Assembly: GCA_965212075.1 (NCBI GenBank)
Contig: OZ243043.1
Span: 558,001 to 622,000 of the forward strand
DNA from: CBDBUR01 sp965212075
Lineage (GTDB): Bacteria; Pseudomonadota; Alphaproteobacteria; JAPOUT01; G958296285
Direction of reading: 5' to 3'
Length of the DNA: 64,000 nt
Made by a program: the position numbers and the translations under genes. This document shows, piece by piece, positions 48,641-57,452 of this stretch; the first letter of the stretch is position 1; every line of letters begins with the position of its first letter. The notes beneath the pieces are model-generated. The model was not told where the DNA came from and searched no databases. It saw only the letters and a list, made by a program, of their open reading frames with translations.

Positions 48641-49381
48641 AATGTGATTTTGGCGTTTGGATTGTTATTTTTAACGGCTTGCTCCGAACCGGATGCAGGC
48701 TTTAAGAAGGGGCTTGAGGCTTACCAGAAAAAAAATTATCCGCAAGCTTTGGAATGGTTTAGCCGTCATGCAGATTTGGGGCGTGCAGCGGCGCAATTTT
48801 ATTTGGGATTGATGTATGAGCGTGGCGAGGGAACCGCGCGTAATGCGCGGCGTGCGGCATCTCTTTATCATAAGGCTGCCAAACAAGGCCATGCGCGTGC
48901 GCAGTTTCACTTGGGGCTTTTATATGAAGACGGGCGCGGTGTTGCGCAGGATTATCGCCAAGCGGCGCATTTTTATCGCAAGGCGGCAGAGCAGAACATT
49001 ACCGAAGCGCAATTCAATTTGGGCGTGATGTATGATTATGGCCGTGGTGTTGAGAGAAATCGGCGCCAAGCGCTCAATTGGTATCGCCTATCGGCGGAAA
49101 AGGGTCATGTGCGCGCGCAGTTCAATTTGGGCGTGATCTATGCCGAAGGCCGCGATGTGCCGCGCAGCATCGTTTTGGGACATCAGTGGATGAACATTGC
49201 CTTTGCGCTGGGTCATGCGCCGGCAAAAAAAATGCGTGATGATTATGCGCTTCGCATGACGCCGGATCAATTATTGACAGCACAAAAAAGCGCGACCGAC
49301 TGGCTTAAAAAATTTGAAGCGCGTGCCCCCAAGCTTTCGGAATGGAATCGAATTCGCCAGAGCAAAGGCAAGAAAAGGTAA
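48614..49381 (+). CDS. Sel1-repeat lipoprotein (third of three)
   Basis: The 255-aa product has a lipoprotein signal ending LLFLTAC-SEPD (Cys near residue 23), then five Sel1-like repeats (AQFYLGLMYERGEGTARN, AQFHLGLLYEDGRGVAQD, AQFNLGVMYDYGRGVERN, AQFNLGVIYAEGRDVPRS and a divergent first). The C-terminal cap has HQWMNIAFALGHAPAKKMRDD. The cap resembles those of the other two genes. Start 48614 (ATGA overlap) or the duplicated ATG 48629. queA follows 12 bp later. Confidence 0.87.
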   Translation: MNARKMNACNVILAFGLLFLTACSEPDAGFKKGLEAYQKKNYPQALEWFSRHADLGRAAAQFYLGLMYERGEGTARNARRAASLYHKAAKQGHARAQFHLGLLYEDGRGVAQDYRQAAHFYRKAAEQNITEAQFNLGVMYDYGRGVERNRRQALNWYRLSAEKGHVRAQFNLGVIYAEGRDVPRSIVLGHQWMNIAFALGHAPAKKMRDDYALRMTPDQLLTAQKSATDWLKKFEARAPKLSEWNRIRQSKGKKR

Positions 49382-49393
49382 GCGCCTTTTCAC

Positions 49394-50413
49394 ATGAAGA
49401 CTGATCTTTTTGACTATTCCTTGCCGCGCGAGCGCATTGCGCTGCGTCCGGCCTCTCCGCGCGATCATGCGTGTTTGCTTGTGATTGCGCAGGATCATCT
49501 GAGCGATGCGCGCGTCAAAGATTTGCCGGATCTTCTGCGCGCGGGCGATTTACTCGTCATCAATGACAGCCCGACCATGCCCGCGCGGCTTTATGGCCAA
49601 ATTGATGGCAATAAAACCGAGATCGTGCTTTGCGCGCCGCAGGATGATCTTTGGCGGGTGATCGCGCGTCCGGTAAAAAATTTATGCCGCGGCAAAAAAA
49701 TTTTTTTCACGCAAAATATCAGCGCAGATATTGTTGCCTCTGATTTGCTGCGGTTTCACTTATCTGAGGAAGATTGGCATGATTTTCTTACTCAAGAAGG
49801 TGAGATGCCGCTGCCGCCTTATATTATCAAGCAGCGCGCTGCCGACGATCAAGACCGGCGGGATTATCGAACGATCTACCAGACACAAACGCATGGCTGG
49901 GGTTCAATCGCCGCGCCGACGGCGGGGCTGCATTTTACGTCGGCTTTGCTGGCGCGCTTAGCGGCATGCGATATCAACATATTGCGCTTGACACTTCATG
50001 TCGGGGAGGGAACTTTTCGTCCGGTGCGTGTTCAAGATGTCGCAGATCACCGGATGCTCTCCGAGCGCGGCGTTTTGAGCGCGGCGAATGCCGAGCGGAT
50101 CAATGCGGTCAAAGCGGCGGGAGGACGGATCATCGCTGTCGGCACGACGAGCTTGCGGCTTTTGGAAGCGGCTAGCGATCGGCATGGCCGTGTTTCTGCT
50201 TTTGATGGCAAGACGGATCTGTTCATTGTGCCCGGCTATCAATTTTTGACGGCGGATGCGATCATGACGAATTTTCACCTGCCGCGCTCAACGCCGTTAA
50301 TGCTGGCGGCGGCGCTGGCGGGGCTGGACAATCTCAAGCGCGCTTATGCACATGCGCTCGCGCGCGATTATCGCTTTTTTTCCTACGGGGATGCCTGCTT
50401 GATTTGGCGATGA
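49394..50413 (+). CDS. queA: tRNA preQ1(34) S-adenosylmethionine ribosyltransferase-isomerase
   Basis: QueA transfers and isomerises the ribosyl part of SAM to preQ1 in tRNA, forming epoxyqueuosine. The 339-aa product opens FDYSLPRERIALRPASPRD. It has the LLVINDSPTMPARLYG segment near residue 55, GWGSIAAPTAGLHFT near 170, LTLHVGEGTFRPV near 198, RIIAVGTTSLRLLE near 244 and TNFHLPRSTPLML near 293. The tgt gene that often follows is absent; rarA follows instead. Confidence 0.96.
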   Translation: MKTDLFDYSLPRERIALRPASPRDHACLLVIAQDHLSDARVKDLPDLLRAGDLLVINDSPTMPARLYGQIDGNKTEIVLCAPQDDLWRVIARPVKNLCRGKKIFFTQNISADIVASDLLRFHLSEEDWHDFLTQEGEMPLPPYIIKQRAADDQDRRDYRTIYQTQTHGWGSIAAPTAGLHFTSALLARLAACDINILRLTLHVGEGTFRPVRVQDVADHRMLSERGVLSAANAERINAVKAAGGRIIAVGTTSLRLLEAASDRHGRVSAFDGKTDLFIVPGYQFLTADAIMTNFHLPRSTPLMLAAALAGLDNLKRAYAHALARDYRFFSYGDACLIWR

Positions 50414-50433
50414 GGTTCTATCTATGATGGGCC

Positions 50434-51699
50434 ATGTCTTTATCTGAACGTTTGCGCCCGCGCTGCCTAGCGGAGGTTTTGGGGCAGGATCATTTGCTGG
50501 GCGAAGGTGCGCCGGTGCGTTTGATGTGCGCGCAGGACAAGTTATCGTCAATGATTTTCTGGGGGCCGCCCGGCAGCGGCAAGACGACGATCGCGCGCCT
50601 GCTCGGCGAGATTCCGGGCTATTTATTTCGGCCTGCGGCGGCGACATCAAGCGGTCTGAGCGTATTCCGCAAAATTTTTGACGAGGCCAAGACCGCGTCG
50701 GGGAAAATTTTGCTGTTCATTGATGAAATTCACCGCCTGACGCGCACACAGCAAGATTGTTTTTTGCCGGTGATGGAGGCCGGTGAGATCGTGCTGGTCG
50801 GTGCGACGACGGAGAATCCGTCTTTTGCGCTGAGTGCAGCGCTTTTATCGCGGGCGCGGGTTTTTGTGCTGAATCGGCTTGAACCTTCTGTGCTGCAGCA
50901 ATTGATGAAGCGCGCCGAACAGGAGATGGGGCGGCCTCTGCCACTTGACGAAGACGCGCGTGCGCTTTTGCCGACTTTGGCCGATGGCGATGGCCGTTTT
51001 TTATTGGGGCTGGTGGAGGCAATTTTTGATCATGTAAAAGAGGGCGCACAGGAGGGGCATTTATCTTCCGAACAGCTGATGAAATTAGTGCAAAAGCGCG
51101 CGCCGATTTACGATCAGGGGCGCGAGGCGCACTATAATCTGATTAGCGCCCTGCATAAATCCATTCGCGGCAGCGATGTGGATGCTGCGCTTTATTGGCT
51201 GGCGCGCATGCTTGCGGGCGGCGAGGATCCTTTTTACATTTTGCGTCGCATGGCGCGCGCAGCGAGTGAAGATGTCGGCATGGCTGATCCGCAGGCTTTG
51301 GTTCAAGTGCTGGCGGCGAAGGATGCCTATGCGTTTTTGGGCTCGCCTGAAGGCGAATTGGCGGTTGCACAGGCGGTGATTTATTTGGCATCGGCGCCGA
51401 AATCCAATGCGAGCTATCGCGCTTTTGCCGAAGCGCGCGCTATGGCATCAGCGACCGGCTCGCTGACGCCGCCAAAAAACATTCTCAACGCGCCGACGCG
51501 CTTGATGAAGACTTTGGGCTATGGCGAAGGCTATATCTATGAGCACCAGCAAGCGGCGCGTTTTTCGGGGCAGAATTTTTTTCCGGACTCGATAAAGCGG
51601 CGGGTTTTTTATCAGCCTGCCAGCACTGGATTTGAAAAAGAAATTACACGCCGCCTGGCTTGGTGGGAAAGCTTGCGCAAAAAATCTCAAGAAAGATAA
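50434..51699 (+). CDS. rarA: RarA/MgsA, replication-associated AAA+ ATPase
   Basis: RarA (homologue of WRNIP1/Mgs1) acts at stalled forks and binds SSB. The 421-aa product opens SLSERLRPRCLAEVLGQDHLL. Walker A is GPPGSGKTT near residue 45 and Walker B LLFIDEIHR near 92, with sensor 1 in VLVGATTENPSF. The C-terminal tetramerisation domain includes ALHKSIRGSDVDAALYWLARM near 240. The end has YKYPHxx-type features only weakly (GYGEGYIYEHQQAARFSGQNFFPD). It overlaps the pseudouridine synthase gene by one base. Confidence 0.95.
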   Translation: MSLSERLRPRCLAEVLGQDHLLGEGAPVRLMCAQDKLSSMIFWGPPGSGKTTIARLLGEIPGYLFRPAAATSSGLSVFRKIFDEAKTASGKILLFIDEIHRLTRTQQDCFLPVMEAGEIVLVGATTENPSFALSAALLSRARVFVLNRLEPSVLQQLMKRAEQEMGRPLPLDEDARALLPTLADGDGRFLLGLVEAIFDHVKEGAQEGHLSSEQLMKLVQKRAPIYDQGREAHYNLISALHKSIRGSDVDAALYWLARMLAGGEDPFYILRRMARAASEDVGMADPQALVQVLAAKDAYAFLGSPEGELAVAQAVIYLASAPKSNASYRAFAEARAMASATGSLTPPKNILNAPTRLMKTLGYGEGYIYEHQQAARFSGQNFFPDSIKRRVFYQPASTGFEKEITRRLAWWESLRKKSQER

Positions 51700-52613
51700 T
51701 GCAGAATAAAGTGCAGCACATTCATATTGATCTGTCTGATGATGGAATTAGGCTAGATCGCTGGTTTAAGCGGCATTTTCCGGATCTGCCGCATGCGCGC
51801 ATTGAGGCGATGCTGCGTAAAGGAGAGATTAAGCTTGATAAAACCCGCGCGCGGACGTCAACGCGCATTCGCCAAGGACAGCTTCTGCGCATTGCGCCGT
51901 TCGCGCCGTCTTCCTATGGCCGCGTTCCGCTCCCCAAAAAGAGGAATATTGAACTTGATGCCGCCCAGCAAAAAAAGCTGCGTGATCTTATTCTTGCCTA
52001 TGATGATAAAATTATTGTTTTGAATAAGCCTGCTGGCCTTGCGGTGCAGGGAGGCACAAAAATTCGCCGCCATTTGGATGAGATGCTGGATGCGCTCAAG
52101 CTAGGCGGCGCGCGGCCTCATCTGGTTCATCGCCTTGACAAAGATACGAGCGGTGTGCTGCTGCTTGCGCGTTCGGCCAATGCAGCCGCCGAACTCAGCG
52201 AGGCCTTTCGCAGGCAAAAGATCAAAAAAATTTACTGGGCGCTCGTGCATCATGTGCCGCAGCCCAAGCAGGGGGATGTGACTTTGCCGCTCGCCGGACG
52301 CGCGGCGGCGACCTATTATCAGACACGCGCGCAGGTTGGCCAGCGTCTAGCGTGGATTGAATTTAGCCCGCAGAGTGGCCGCCGCCATCAAATTCGGCTT
52401 CACGCGCAGCACCTAAGCACGCCGATTGTCGGCGATGACCGCTATGGCTCGCGGGCGCAGGATCAGACGGTGGCAGGCATGATGAATGCCCCGCGCCAGC
52501 TTCATTTGCATGCGCGGGAGGTGATTCTGCCGAGCGGACAGCGTTTCACCGCGCCTTTGCCTTCACATATGGCTCAGACATGGAAAAATTTAGGTTTTGA
52601 TAACCCAGATTGA
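51699..52613 (+). CDS. rluC: 23S rRNA pseudouridine synthase, RluC/RluD family
   Basis: The 304-aa product isomerises uridines in 23S rRNA. An N-terminal S4 domain (LDRWFKRHFPDLPHARIEAML then GEIKLDKTR) precedes the catalytic domain with NKPAGLAVQGG and the active-site motif HRLDKDTSGVLLLARS near residue 141, whose Asp is the nucleophile. SGRRHQIRLHAQHLSTPIVGD lies near 225. The S4 domain and 'GGTKIRRHLDEML' favour RluC, but RluD cannot be excluded. ATG 51699 overlaps the rarA stop (TAATG). Confidence 0.93.
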   Translation: MQNKVQHIHIDLSDDGIRLDRWFKRHFPDLPHARIEAMLRKGEIKLDKTRARTSTRIRQGQLLRIAPFAPSSYGRVPLPKKRNIELDAAQQKKLRDLILAYDDKIIVLNKPAGLAVQGGTKIRRHLDEMLDALKLGGARPHLVHRLDKDTSGVLLLARSANAAAELSEAFRRQKIKKIYWALVHHVPQPKQGDVTLPLAGRAAATYYQTRAQVGQRLAWIEFSPQSGRRHQIRLHAQHLSTPIVGDDRYGSRAQDQTVAGMMNAPRQLHLHAREVILPSGQRFTAPLPSHMAQTWKNLGFDNPD

Positions 52614-52657
52614 TCATAATTGATTTATGATGTGCAAAATCAAATGAGGGGAGGTCA

Positions 52658-54196
52658 ATGAAGAGCAAAACCATTTTGGCTGAACTTGAAGCGCGGCGTG
52701 CGCAAGCGCGTTTGGGCGGCGGCGCGGCGCGCATTCAGACTCAGCACGATCAGGGAAAACTGACCGCGCGCGAGCGCATTGCTTTGCTGCTTGATCTGGA
52801 TTCTTTTGAAGAATTTGACATGTTTGTTGAACATGAATGTCAGGATTTTGGCATGGCGCAGAAGAAGATTGCCGGTGATGGCGTCGTGACCGGCTGGGGG
52901 ACGATCACCGGCAGGCCGGTCTATGTATTCGCGAAGGATTTCACGGTGTTTGGCGGTTCGCTGTCGCGTACGCATGCGCGCAAGATCAACAAGGTGCAGG
53001 ATATGGCTCTGCGCATGGGAGCGCCGCTGATCGGATTATTTGATTCCGGCGGCGCGCGCATTCAAGAAGGCGTTGATGCGCTGGGCGGCTATGGCGAAGT
53101 TTTCACGCGCAACACTTTGGCATCGGGAGTGATCCCGCAGATTTCAGTGATTATGGGGCCTTGCGCGGGCGGCGATGTTTACTCTCCGGCGATTACCGAT
53201 TTTATTTTTATGGTGCGTGGCACTTCAACGATGTTTGTCACCGGCCCCGGCGTGGTCAAGACGGTGACCAAAGAGGACATCACCGCAGAAGCGCTTGGCG
53301 GTGCGCGCTTGCATACGACCAAATCTTCAGTTGCCGATGGCGCTTATGACAATGACGCTGACGCGCTCGCGCAGGTTCGCCGCTTGATGGATTTTCTGCC
53401 TTTATCCAACCAGACTGCACCGCCGACGCGTCCGAGTGACGACGACCCGCAGCGCTTGGAATATAGTTTGGATAATCTTGTTCCGGCCAATCCGAACAGC
53501 CCTTACGACATCAAAGAGGCTATTATCAAAACCGTTGATGAAAATGATTTTTTTGAAATTCAGGAAAAATTCGCGCGCAATATTGTGGTGGGCTTTGCGC
53601 GGCTTGGCGGACAAAGCGTGGGTATTGTGGCGAATCAGCCTTTGGTGCTGGCGGGCGTTTTGGATTCCGATGCGAGCCGCAAGGCAGCGCGGTTCGTTCG
53701 CTTTTGCGACTGCTTCAACATTCCTTTGATCACTTTTGTTGATGTGCCGGGCTTCATGCCGGGCTCGGCGCAGGAGACGGGTGGTGTCATCAAGCATGGC
53801 GCGAAATTGCTGTTTGCCTATGCCGAAGCGACGGTGCCGAAGATCACGGTGATTACGCGCAAAGCCTATGGCGGCGCTTATGATGTGATGGCCTCCAAAC
53901 ATGTGCGCGCCGACATTAATTACGCATGGCCGAGTGCTGAGATCGCTGTGATGGGCGCTCAGGGTGCTGTGGAGATTTTATACCGCCGCGATATGGGCGA
54001 TAAAGAAAAAATCGCTGCGCATATCAAGGAATATGAAGACCAGTTTCTGAATCCTTTTATTGTCGCGCGGCGGGGATATATTGACGAGATCATCAGGCCG
54101 CATAGCACAAGGCGGCGGATCATTCGCGCTTTATTTTCGCTGAAGAATAAGCAAGTTCAAAACCCATGGAAAAAACACGATAACATTCCGCTTTGA
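52658..54196 (+). CDS. pccB: Propionyl-CoA carboxylase beta subunit (carboxyltransferase)
   Basis: This subunit transfers CO2 from carboxybiotin to propionyl-CoA, giving methylmalonyl-CoA. The 512-aa product has the acyl-CoA site GLFDSGGARIQEGVDALGGY near residue 128 and VIMGPCAGGDVYSPAITDF near 165. The biotin-side segment TFVDVPGFMPGSAQETGGVIKHGAKLL is near 365 and its GGAYDVMASKHV oxyanion region near 410. The order pccB-pccA with a 3-bp gap suggests one transcript. No methylmalonyl-CoA epimerase or mutase is in the window. Confidence 0.95.
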   Translation: MKSKTILAELEARRAQARLGGGAARIQTQHDQGKLTARERIALLLDLDSFEEFDMFVEHECQDFGMAQKKIAGDGVVTGWGTITGRPVYVFAKDFTVFGGSLSRTHARKINKVQDMALRMGAPLIGLFDSGGARIQEGVDALGGYGEVFTRNTLASGVIPQISVIMGPCAGGDVYSPAITDFIFMVRGTSTMFVTGPGVVKTVTKEDITAEALGGARLHTTKSSVADGAYDNDADALAQVRRLMDFLPLSNQTAPPTRPSDDDPQRLEYSLDNLVPANPNSPYDIKEAIIKTVDENDFFEIQEKFARNIVVGFARLGGQSVGIVANQPLVLAGVLDSDASRKAARFVRFCDCFNIPLITFVDVPGFMPGSAQETGGVIKHGAKLLFAYAEATVPKITVITRKAYGGAYDVMASKHVRADINYAWPSAEIAVMGAQGAVEILYRRDMGDKEKIAAHIKEYEDQFLNPFIVARRGYIDEIIRPHSTRRRIIRALFSLKNKQVQNPWKKHDNIPL

Positions 54197-54199
54197 GTC

Positions 54200-56278
54200 A
54201 TGTTCAACAAGATATTGATAGCTAATCGCGGTGAGATCGCCTGCCGGATCATCAAAACGGCGCGGCGTCTGGGCATCAAGACGGTCGCGGTTTATTCCGA
54301 AGCCGATGAGCAAGCACTTCATGTGCGGCAGGCGGATGAGGCGGTTTTGCTAGGCGCGCCGTCGGCTTCGCAGTCTTATCTTGTGATGGATAAAATCATT
54401 GAGGCCGCGCGCAAGACCGGCGCTGAGGCGCTTCATCCGGGCTATGGCTTTTTGTCTGAAAACACTGCTTTTGCTGAAGCTGTGGTTGCGGCGGGGATCA
54501 CGTTTATCGGGCCAAATGTCAAGGCGATTCAGGTGATGGGCGACAAGATCGTCTCCAAGAAATATGCGCAAGACGCGCAAGTCAGCATCATTCCCGGCCA
54601 TCCGGATGCCTGCGCAACACAAGATGATGCGCTTCATGCGGCTATGGATATTGGCTTTCCGGTGATGATCAAAGCTGCCGCTGGCGGCGGCGGCAAGGGG
54701 ATGCGCGTTGCGCGTGATGAAAGAGATTTAACCGAGGGTTTTGCTGCCGCAGGTCGAGAGGCTGAATCTTCATTTGGCGATGGCCGCGTATTTATAGAAA
54801 AATATATTGACAGCCCGCGCCATATTGAAATTCAGATTTTATGCGATCGGCATGGTCATGGCATTCATCTGGGCGAGCGGGAATGTTCCATCCAGCGGCG
54901 CAACCAGAAAGTGATTGAGGAAACGCCCAGCCCCTTTTTGGATGAAGCGACCCGCGAAAAAATGGGCGCTGAGTCTTTGACGCTCGCACAGGCGGTGGGC
55001 TATGACAGCGCCGGGACGGTGGAGTTTGTGGTTGATCCGCAGCGCAATTTTTATTTTCTTGAGATGAATACGCGGCTTCAAGTAGAGCATCCTGTGACGG
55101 AGTTGGTGACCGGCCTTGATCTAGTGGAAGAGATGATCCGCATTGCTGCTGGAGAGCCTCTGCGCCATGAGCAAAGCGACGTTAAAATAGCGAATGCTGA
55201 TATGCGTGGCAGTTCCAATGGGAGGAGGAAATATAATCACGCGATGGAAGCGCGGCTTTATGCCGAGAATCCACAAAAGGGATTTATGCCATCAACCGGA
55301 CGGCTGTCTTGGTTTCGGCCTCCGGATTCAGACTCGTGTGATGTTGAGTTTCGCTTGGACACAGGCGTTGAGGAGGGCGATAGCATTTCGGTTTTTTATG
55401 ATCCGATGATCGCGAAACTGATTACCTATGGCGATAGCCGTCAAGAGACGGTAAAAAAAATGAGCGATGTGCTTAACCGGTTTCAGCTATCGGGCATTGA
55501 TCATAATCTGCTTTTTCTGAACGCGATTTTCAACCATGCGGATTTTCTTGCCGGAGATATTGACACGGGCTTTATTGCCAAAACATGGCCGGACGGCTTC
55601 AAGAGCGCTGCGCTTGATCAGGGGAGTCAAAAAATATTTTTATCTGCGGCATTGGACATTCACCTCAAGAACCACCGCCGCGCCGGGCAATTAACCGGAG
55701 GGCATTTATCGCCCTATCATGGTGACTCGCTTGCGGTCTATTTGGATGACAGCCATCAGGCGGTCACTTTGCTGCCGGAGTTTTCCGATCACAGCGATCA
55801 TTGGCACATCAAAGAAGGCAGCGAGGAGTGGGCGGTCAAAAAAGTGAACTGGCGCTTTGGCGCGAGGGTTTGGACAGCCAAAGTAGCTGGCGAGCATGTC
55901 GCGCTGCAAATGGAGCCCATCGCGGGTGGCTATCGGCTTTTTTATAATGGCGCGGCGGTCAATGTCTATGTACGCACGCGCGCCGCGCAGCAGATTGCGG
56001 CTTTATTGCCGCAGCGCGAGGAGGGTGCACTTGATACCGAGCTGCTCTGCCCGATGCCCGGACAGATCACCGAAATTCATGTCAAAGAAGGCGAGCTTGT
56101 CAGTGTCGGACAGCCTCTGGCGACGATTGAGGCGATGAAAATGGAAAATATCCTCCGCGCTGAAAACGATGTCGTGATCAAAAAGATTCTTTGCCAAGCG
56201 GGGCAGAGTCTGAGCTGCGATGATCTGGTGATGACGTTTGACCGGCCTCCTGAAAAATCTGCTCAAAAGAAACCTTAA
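54200..56278 (+). CDS. pccA: Propionyl-CoA carboxylase alpha subunit (biotin carboxylase + BCCP)
   Basis: The 692-aa product carboxylates biotin with ATP and bicarbonate. The biotin carboxylase domain (1-450) starts FNKILIANRGEIACRIIKTA. It has the Gly-rich ATP loop AAAGGGGKGMRVA near 156, EKYIDSPRHIEIQIL, ECSIQRRNQKVIEE and FLEMNTRLQVEHPVTE near 280. A linker/BT-like domain follows, then the biotinyl domain with Lys in EAMKMEN near 645. A short insertion (about 325-342: KIANADMRGSSNGRRK) sits where homologues go straight into the C-subdomain. The last 101 bp overlap lipB on the other strand. Confidence 0.95.
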   Translation: MFNKILIANRGEIACRIIKTARRLGIKTVAVYSEADEQALHVRQADEAVLLGAPSASQSYLVMDKIIEAARKTGAEALHPGYGFLSENTAFAEAVVAAGITFIGPNVKAIQVMGDKIVSKKYAQDAQVSIIPGHPDACATQDDALHAAMDIGFPVMIKAAAGGGGKGMRVARDERDLTEGFAAAGREAESSFGDGRVFIEKYIDSPRHIEIQILCDRHGHGIHLGERECSIQRRNQKVIEETPSPFLDEATREKMGAESLTLAQAVGYDSAGTVEFVVDPQRNFYFLEMNTRLQVEHPVTELVTGLDLVEEMIRIAAGEPLRHEQSDVKIANADMRGSSNGRRKYNHAMEARLYAENPQKGFMPSTGRLSWFRPPDSDSCDVEFRLDTGVEEGDSISVFYDPMIAKLITYGDSRQETVKKMSDVLNRFQLSGIDHNLLFLNAIFNHADFLAGDIDTGFIAKTWPDGFKSAALDQGSQKIFLSAALDIHLKNHRRAGQLTGGHLSPYHGDSLAVYLDDSHQAVTLLPEFSDHSDHWHIKEGSEEWAVKKVNWRFGARVWTAKVAGEHVALQMEPIAGGYRLFYNGAAVNVYVRTRAAQQIAALLPQREEGALDTELLCPMPGQITEIHVKEGELVSVGQPLATIEAMKMENILRAENDVVIKKILCQAGQSLSCDDLVMTFDRPPEKSAQKKP

Positions 56279-56876
56279 GCGCGGCGTCAAGCGCAGCCAT
56301 AGACACAGAGCGTCCCAGCGCGTGGAGGCTCGTGACCTTCTCATCTTTTATGCCGCAGGGGATAATTCCCGAAAAATGCTCCAGATCGGGACATAGATTG
56401 ATGGCAATGCCATGTGAGCTGATCCAGCGGCTCAACCGGACGCCGATGGCAGCGATTTTTTGATTCTGCACCCAGATGCCGGTTTGCGCGGTGCGGCGCT
56501 CGCCGACCAGATCAAAAGCGGCGAGGGTTAAGATTACCCACTCTTCAAGCTGTGCAACAAAGCGGCGGACATCACGACCGCGCCGGTTCAAATCAAGCAT
56601 CAAATAGACCACACGCTGGCCGGGTCCGTGATAGGTCATTTTTCCGCCGCGGCGAGTTTTATAGATAGAAAAGCGGTTTATCTCCAAAACCTCATCTGAT
56701 TTCGCAGATACGCCCGCCGTGTAAAGTGGCGGATGTTCCAAAAGCCAGACTTTTTCGGGGATATTCGGATTTTTGTGCAAGTCCTGCACGTAGGTTTCCA
56801 TCAGATCCATCGCGCGCGGATAGGGGGTAAGCCCCTGAGAAACAACCCATTTTATATTTTTGATGTTATTTAACAT
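56178..56876 (-). CDS. lipB: Lipoyl(octanoyl) transferase LipB
   Basis: LipB moves octanoate from ACP to the E2 and H-protein lipoyl domains. The 232-aa product has HPPLYTAGV near residue 48, RRGGKMTYHGPGQRVVY near 75-91, the catalytic Lys in NQKIAAIGVRLSRWISSHGIAINL and the catalytic Cys in IPCGI near 171. The enzyme core ends near residue 205. The last ~27 residues (from about EAGQTSSPDHRSSD) are encoded antisense to the pccA 3' end, so the tail seems recruited by stop-codon loss. Starts at ATG 56876 in an AT-rich divergent region. Confidence 0.93.
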   Translation of the reverse strand: MLNNIKNIKWVVSQGLTPYPRAMDLMETYVQDLHKNPNIPEKVWLLEHPPLYTAGVSAKSDEVLEINRFSIYKTRRGGKMTYHGPGQRVVYLMLDLNRRGRDVRRFVAQLEEWVILTLAAFDLVGERRTAQTGIWVQNQKIAAIGVRLSRWISSHGIAINLCPDLEHFSGIIPCGIKDEKVTSLHALGRSVSMAALDAALKVSFEQIFQEAGQTSSPDHRSSDSAPLGKESF

Positions 56877-56948
56877 AAAAAAATCGTTATTTATAAAAAA
56901 TTACATACTTTCTTTGCATTTTTATCCTTGAAGTGCGAAGCTCTATAT

Positions 56949-57452
56949 ATGTTGCCGATTATTATGAATATAGCCGACCAAAAGATCGTCCTCATTGGCG
57001 AGGGCGAGGCCTTTGATCGCCGCCACGCGATGATTCAAAAAGCCGGTGGCCATGATATTTTAATTAATCCGGAAAATATAGAGGAGATTCCAGCGCGCAG
57101 CCTTGTGTTTATCGCCGGTCTGCCGCTTGAGGAAGCGCGGCGCAAAGCGGATCAGGCGGCGGCGGCGGGCGCGTTCGTCAATACCGAAGACGTGCCGCCT
57201 CTATGCGATTTTCATATGCCTGCTCAGGTGCGGCGCGGCGATGTTTTATTTACCGTATCCACAGGCGGGCGCTCTCCGGCGCTTGCGCGGCTGCTGCGGC
57301 AGGATTTGGAGAAAAAATACGGCGCAGAGTGGAGCCGACATTTAGACCTGCTCGCGGCCAAACGCGCCCAGTGGCGCACCCAAGGCATGAATCCCAGCGA
57401 AATATCCCAAGCGGCGCAAGAAATTGTTGAGAAAGAAAAATGGCTCAGCTAA
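56949..57452 (+). CDS. Siroheme synthase N-terminal domain protein (precorrin-2 dehydrogenase-like)
   Basis: The 167-aa product resembles the CysG-N/Met8p part: NTEDVPPLCDFHMPAQVRRGDVLFTVSTGGRSPALARLLRQDLE is continuous in the protein, split here as NTEDVPPLCDFHMPAQ, VRRGDVLFTVS and TGGRSPALARLLRQDLE. It would oxidise precorrin-2 to sirohydrochlorin and insert iron, making siroheme for sulfite reductase. The usual NAD-binding VVGGGxVAxRK is altered to LIGEGEAFDRR, so dehydrogenase activity is less certain. The SUMT methyltransferase half is absent. ATG 56949 is preferred to TTG 56928. It overlaps cysH by 13 bp, fitting a sulfur assimilation role. Confidence 0.85.
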   Translation: MLPIIMNIADQKIVLIGEGEAFDRRHAMIQKAGGHDILINPENIEEIPARSLVFIAGLPLEEARRKADQAAAAGAFVNTEDVPPLCDFHMPAQVRRGDVLFTVSTGGRSPALARLLRQDLEKKYGAEWSRHLDLLAAKRAQWRTQGMNPSEISQAAQEIVEKEKWLS

